Assembly (NCBI GenBank): GCA_029721515.1
Contig: CM056554.1
Span: 27,535,736 to 27,599,735 of the forward strand
Direction: 5' to 3'
DNA from: Synanceia verrucosa
Taxonomy: Eukaryota; Chordata; Actinopteri; Perciformes; Synanceiidae
Length of the DNA: 64,000 bases
Below are positions 59,401 to 64,000 of the stretch, in pieces. The translations under genes and the position numbers were made by a program. Numbering within the stretch: the first letter of the stretch is position 1; every line of letters begins with the position of its first letter. The notes below the pieces were generated by a model, which saw nothing but the letters and a program-made list of their open reading frames with translations, was not told the DNA's origin and made no database searches.

Positions 59401-61153
59401 TGATCTATCTGCCAGCTGATCTATGAATCAGATAATCTATGAACCAGCTGATCAATGAATCAGCTGATCTATCTACCAGCTGATCTATGAACCAGCTGAT
59501 CTATGAATCAGATAATCTATGAACCAGCTGATCTATGAATCAGCTGATCTATCTACCCGCTGAACAATGAACCAGCTGATCTATTTACCAGCTGATTTAT
59601 GTACTACCTGATCTATCTGTCAGCTGATCTACCCACTACCTGATCTATGAACCAGCTGATCTATCTACCAGCTGATCTATGTAGTAGCTGATCTATCTAT
59701 CAGCTGATCTACCTACTACCTGATCTATGAACCACCTGATCCATTTATCAGCTGATCTATCTACCCGCTGATCTATGAACCAGCTGATCTATGAACAGCT
59801 GATCTATCTACTAGCTGATCTATGAACCACCTGATCTACCTACCAGCTGATGTATCTCCCAGCTGAACTATCTCCCAGCTGAACTATCTCCCAGCTGATC
59901 TACGAATCAGCTGATCTATGAACCAGCTGATCTATCTACCAGCTGATCTATGAACAGCTGATCTATCTACCGGCTGATCTATGAACCAGACGATCGATCT
60001 ACCAGCTGATCTATCTACCAGCTGACCTATGAACCAGATGATCTATGAATCAGCTGATCTATGAACCAGCTGATCTATGTACTAGCTGATCTATCTATCA
60101 GCTGATCTACCTACTTCCTGAGCTATGAACCAGCTGATCCATCTACCAGCTGATCTATGTACTAGCTGATCTATGAACCAGCTGATCTATCTACCAGCTG
60201 ATTCATGAAGCAGATGATCTACCAGCTGATCTATGAACCAGCTGATCTATCTACCTGCTGATCTATAAACCAGCTGATCTATGAACCAGTTGATCTACCA
60301 GCTGATCTATCTACCAGCTGATCTATGAATCAAATCGTAAAACTGCTCTCGTGTGATTTAGTCAAGTCAAGTCAAGTCAACTTTATTGTCATTTTCTTCA
60401 TATGCACAGGTCATACAAGGAAATTGAAATTACGTTTCTCTCTATCCCAAGACAGACACAAGACTGACATTTTAGCAAGACATACATTGGAGTGCAAGAC
60501 GGACCAATAACAATGTGACAAGTAAGAGTAATAATAATAAGTGATGTAGTCATAAATAACACTTGAAATAGTAACAGTAAGAATAATATAAAGTTATGTA
60601 GTGATAAATAACACTTGAAATAGTAACAGTAAGAGTAATATAAAGTTATGTAGTGATAAATAACAGTTGAAATAGTAACAGTAAGAGTAATAATAAAGTT
60701 ATGTAGTGATAAATAACAGTTGGAATAGTGACAGTAAGAATAGTAATAAGTGGTGGAGTGATAAATAATAGAGAAAACATTTAACATTGAGACATTAACA
60801 TATAACATTTGACATTGAAACATTTATATTCAGAAATTATCTAAATTAAAGGACAGTTGGACAAGAAATAGACTGGTACACAAGACACAGTACAGTACAG
60901 CCCAGTCCAGGGCTTCAGTCAGGATTGTTTGTTGTATATCGCAAGGTCCAAGCAGTTCTTGTGAGGTAGTAGAGCAAGGTGCAAGGTCACATAGTGCAAT
61001 TCTATAGAGTACTCTTTCCAGTGAGAGGCAGCAGCAACAACAGGTAGTGTATGGCTTGTTGTTGCAGTGTCCAAGGCAGATCTTGTGAGGTAGTGCAGGT
61101 AAGGTGCAAGTCACATAGTGCAGTTCCATAACAGGGGGGAGGGGGTTCCTGAT

Positions 61154-62443
61154 TCAAGGACTTTCCGTGTGTGTGTGTATGTGTGTGTGTGTTTGTGTGT
61201 GTGTGTGTGGGGGGGGGGTGGTTGGGCTGGCTGAGGGAGAAGATTCTAACCTCATGGCTGTGTGGTAGGTGGCAGTGATGGGGAGGGAGTTCAGCATTCT
61301 GACGGCCTGGTGGATGAAGCTGTTTGTGAGTCTGGTGGTTCTGGACCGGAGGTTCCTGTACCTCTTTCCAGAGGGCAGCAGGCTGAACAGGTTGTGCACT
61401 GGGTGTGTCACATCTCTCACGATTGTGACAGCCTTGCGGGTGAGGCGGGTGGTGTAGATGTCTTGCAGGGAAGGGAGGGGAGCATTGATGATCTTCCTGG
61501 CTGTGTTCACTATACGCTGCAGGGCTTTCCTGTTGTAGTCAGTGCAGCTCCCTCCCCATACAGTGGTGCAATGGTCCCTCTGTAGAACGTGATCATGATG
61601 GATGGTGGGGCGCTGGCATGCTTCAGTTTGTACAGGAAGTAGAGGCGCTGCTGTGCTTTCTTGGCTAGTGATGTGGTGTTGGTGGTCCAGGAGAGGTCCT
61701 CGCTGATGTGCACTCTGAGGAATTTTGTGCTGCTCACTCTCTCCACAGCAGCACCATCGATGATCAGTGGCCGGTGTTGGCTGTGGCCTCTCTGGAAGTT
61801 GACAACAATCTCCTTTGTCTTGCTGACGTTCAGCAGGAGGTTGTCTCTGCACCACGTGGCCAGAAGGTCCACCTCAGTCCTGTAGTGCGTCTCGTCGCCG
61901 TTGGTGATGAGACCTACCAGAGTGGTGTCATCCGCAAACTTTACCAGGTGGTTGGTGCTGTAGGTTGCTTTGCAGTCGTGTGTCAGCAGGATGAAGAGCA
62001 GAGGGCTGAGAACACAGCCTTGTGGAGTTCCTGTACTCAGTGTGATGGTGCTCGAGGTGTTGTTGCCGACACGTACTGCTTGTGGCCTCTTGCTGAGGAT
62101 GTCCAGCAGCCAGTTGCAGAGGGAGGTGGAGTCCCAGCTTGTCCAGTTTGCAGATGAGTTGTTATGGTATTACGGTGTTGAATGCTGAACTGAAGTCAAT
62201 GAACAGCATTCTCACATATGAGTCTTTTTTGTCCAAGTGGATGAGGGATGGATGGAGGGCAGAGCAGATTGCATCATCTGTGGAGCGTTGGGCCCTGTAT
62301 GCGAACTGGAAGGGATCCAGGGTGGGTGGGAGGGTGGATTTTATGTGTGATATGACCAGTCGTTCAAAGCACTTCATGATGATGGGGGTCAGTGCTACAG
62401 GACGGTAGTCGTTGAAGCAGGATGGTGATGACTTCTTTGGCAT
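61154..62443 (-). pseudogene. LINE ORF2 reverse transcriptase and C-terminus
   Basis: 62162-62443 holds the fingers and motif A (RMLFIDFSSAFNTVIP). 61510-61950 holds FADD and LATWCRDNLLLNVSKTKEIV and the thumb (KKAQQRLYFLYKLKHAS). 61154-61560 holds the C-terminal region to QAVRMLNSLPIT. At least three frame changes. The FADD box is intact but the protein could not be made whole. Confidence 0.85.
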
Positions 62444-63337
62444 GGGTGTGATGTGGCGGCTTTGAAGCAGGAGGGGACGATGGCTTGTTCTAGTGAGGTG
62501 TTAAAGATGTCAGCGAAGACATGCTTTAGTTCCTCAGCGCAGTCCCTCAGCACTCTCCCAGGGATGTTGTCTGGGCCTGTTGCTTTGCGTGGGTTGATGT
62601 TGATGAGTGCTCTCTTCACGCTAGCAACAGGCAGGCACAGTGGCTGGTTGTGGGGTGGGGGTGGTGTTTTCTGTGGGTGGGTGTTGTTTTGTTCCTCGAA
62701 ACGTGCGAAAAAGCTGTTCAGGTCATTCAGCAGAGGTGTGTTGTTTTCGCAGCTTCGTGGCGCTGGCTTGTAGTCAGTGATAGCTTGAATGTCCTTCCAT
62801 AGACTCCGAGCATCTTTGCTATCTCTGAAGTGGGAGGTTATTTTCTGTGTAGTCCTTTTTTGCTTTCCTGATGCCACGTGACAGGTTGGCTCTTGCTGTT
62901 TTCAGGCCCGCTTCATCCCCAGCTCTGAAGGCTTCGTTCCTAGCCCTCAGCAGCCTGTGGACATCCCCTGTCAGCCATGGCTTCTGGTTGGCCCGATTGA
63001 TGATGTTTTTTTTGTGAGTTACATCATCAATACACTTTGTGATGTAGGAGGTCACGGTGTCTGTGTACTCCTCAATATCAGTTTGATTGTTGTAGGTGGC
63101 TGCTTGTCTGAAAATGTCCCAGTCAGTTGTTTCAAAGCAGTGCTGGAGAGCGGTTTGAGCACCGTCTGGCCATACTCTCACCTCCTTTTGGAACCTTTTC
63201 TTTGTATGCAGGCAGCAGCAGGACAGTGTCATGGTCAGATAGTCCGATTTGGGGGAGGCGTGTTGCTCTGTAGGCTTCCTTGTGGGAGGTGTATACCATG
63301 TCCAGTGTGTTTTTTCCCCTTGTTGGAAAATTAACAT
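62395..63337 (-). pseudogene. LINE ORF2 middle: endonuclease end, linker and start of reverse transcriptase
   Basis: Two overlapping frames (62819-63337 and 62395-62877). The first has ETTDWDIFRQAATYNN, the second DARSLWKDIQAITDYKPAPR and INPRKATGPDNIPGRVLRDC. The overlap marks a frameshift near 62830. Encodes the region between endonuclease and polymerase palm. Confidence 0.85.
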
Positions 63338-63432
63338 GCTGGTGGTATTTTGGGAGGACAGTTTTTAAATCAGCATGGTTGAAATCGCCGGCGAGAATGA
63401 TGAAACCATCTGGGTGTGCTGTCTGTTGACAC

Positions 63433-64000
63433 TTCCGGCGCCGCGCAAGTAGCAGCCTGTTTCAGCAGCTCCTGCTCACCGTTGAGCTTTTTCTCATTTT
63501 TTAACATTCTTGTTTTATACTTTTTATTTTTACCACTTTAACTTATTTACTGTAAATATGTATGCATCACTGCACTGACACCACTTGCACTGGTTTTTAC
63601 CCTTCTGGCTTTGTTTTCTGCTCCATTGTTTACACCAGGGACCAGCTGTTAGCACTCCGTAGCACGGCGCTGCTGCTACCCCAGGAAAGACCCGATGTCC
63701 CCCGTGAGGTGAGGAGAAAGAGACGGGGAAGCCGTGCTGGTGTTATGCGCCGCATCAGGAGGAGACGTTACAATCCTGTCCTCCCCTCGATTATCATGGG
63801 AAACGTAAGGTCTCTTTCCAACAAGATGGACGAGCTAGCGGCGCTAACCCGGCATCAGAGGGAAGACCGGGAGTGTAGCATCATGCTATTCATGGAGACA
63901 TGGCTAACTGCGCTAACTCCGGACACGGCCGTCGTGCTGGACGGATTCCAGCTCCTGCGGGCGGGCAGGACGAAGGACAGCGGTAAGAGGAAAGGAGGAG
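63433..64000 (+). mobile_element. 5' end of a second L2-like LINE (runs off the right edge)
   Basis: GC-rich start ACTTCCGGCGCCGCGC, then a frame with RDQLLALRSTALLLPQERPD, a basic stretch (REVRRKRRGSRAGVMRRIRR) and the start of the endonuclease domain: GNVRSLSNKMDELAALTRHQ, TWLTALTPDTAVVLDGFQLL. The frame is open to the window edge. The style matches the LINE at 30.7 kb better than its minus-strand neighbour, by family memory. Confidence 0.8.

Larger units (their letters stand above)
46153..60345. repeat. 14-kb tandem array of 12/16-bp units (AGCTGATCTA family)
   Basis: Units are GATCTATCTACCAGCT, GATCTATGAACCAGCT, GATCTATGAATCAGCT (16 bp) and GATCTACCAGCT (12 bp), mixed irregularly, with rarer variants (CAGATAAT, CAGACGAT). 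Frequent TGA and TAG on this strand leave no ORF over about 60 codons. Longer segments are repeated at kilobase scale. It is interrupted by LINE 3' end blocks at 51.7 and 55.4 kb and ends against the LINE at 60.36 kb. Confidence 0.97.
60360..63432 (-). mobile_element. L2-like LINE, 5'-truncated in the endonuclease domain
   Basis: On the minus strand it runs from the end of an apurinic-type endonuclease (IILAGDFNHADLKTVLPKY near 63390) through the linker (NQKPWLTGDVHRLLRARNEA) to the reverse transcriptase: NDYRPVALTPIIMKCFERLV, FIDFSSAFNT, and KFADDTTLVGLI near 61935. It then continues to RKALQRIVNTARKI, THPVHNLFSLLPSGKRY and the 3' UTR. The 3' terminus is a TTGAC tail repeat at 60360-60381. 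Several frameshifts and stops break it into five or six pieces. The 5' end is cut at 63432, where another LINE begins in the opposite direction. Confidence 0.88.

Noticed and set aside
46153..60345. Regularly spaced repeats considered as a CRISPR array
   Set aside because: Units are contiguous 12/16-bp tandem repeats with no unique spacers, in a eukaryotic genome.
55987..61129. Near-identical 99-codon minus ORFs at 55987-56286 and 60830-61129
   Set aside because: Both lie in the duplicated LINE 3' UTR. Their conservation reflects recent duplication.

Overview
The window looks like teleost fish nuclear DNA, probably from a percomorph-type genome. The evidence is one spliced vertebrate gene with GT-AG introns, surrounded by transposable elements typical of fish: Ty3/Gypsy chromoviruses, L2-like LINEs with short 3' tail repeats, a Tc1-like transposase fragment and tRNA-headed SINE-like repeats. 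Six large tandem arrays are also present. There are no operons, CRISPR arrays or other prokaryotic features.

Layout. 1-0.5 kb: a candidate first exon of a membrane protein, minus strand, running off the left edge. 0.66-5.2 kb: two tandem arrays (53-bp and 25-bp units). 5.96-11.0 kb: a Ty3/Gypsy chromovirus with both LTRs and a 5-bp target-site duplication, but a decayed coding region. 11.66-23.98 kb (minus): a complete gene for the UPF0489 protein C5orf22. I resolve it into ten coding exons (453 codons, all introns GT-AG, phases consistent), with a promoter-like ETS/CRE cluster at 24.17-24.21 kb. Three of its nine introns carry minisatellites, and one also carries a probable MITE. 24.6-28.86 kb (minus): a second kind of Gypsy element with a tRNA-Leu-type primer site, broken and lacking a 3' LTR. 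30.7-31.6 kb: a 5'-truncated LINE. 31.8 kb: a small unexplained minus ORF with a polyadenylation signal. 34.9 and 40.1 kb: two SINE-like copies, the second abutting a Tc1 transposase fragment. 41.88-45.82 kb: a third Gypsy element whose right half is replaced by a copy of its own left flank plus LTR. 46.15-60.35 kb: a 14-kb array of 12- and 16-bp units, carrying three duplicated copies of a LINE 3' end. 60.36-63.43 kb (minus): the LINE itself. 63.43-64.0 kb (plus): the 5' end of another LINE, head to head with it.

Only C5orf22 appears to be an intact cellular gene; its protein has no firmly established function. The strongest unusual signals are four. First, paired base changes suggest that both chromoviruses prime reverse transcription from their own mRNA 5' end (Tf1/sushi type). 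Second, the 42-46 kb element has a recombinant structure. Third, the 14-kb satellite has expanded by duplicating a LINE insertion. Fourth, a 51-bp minisatellite has grown inside one copy of a dispersed repeat whose array-free relative lies at 30.3 kb.
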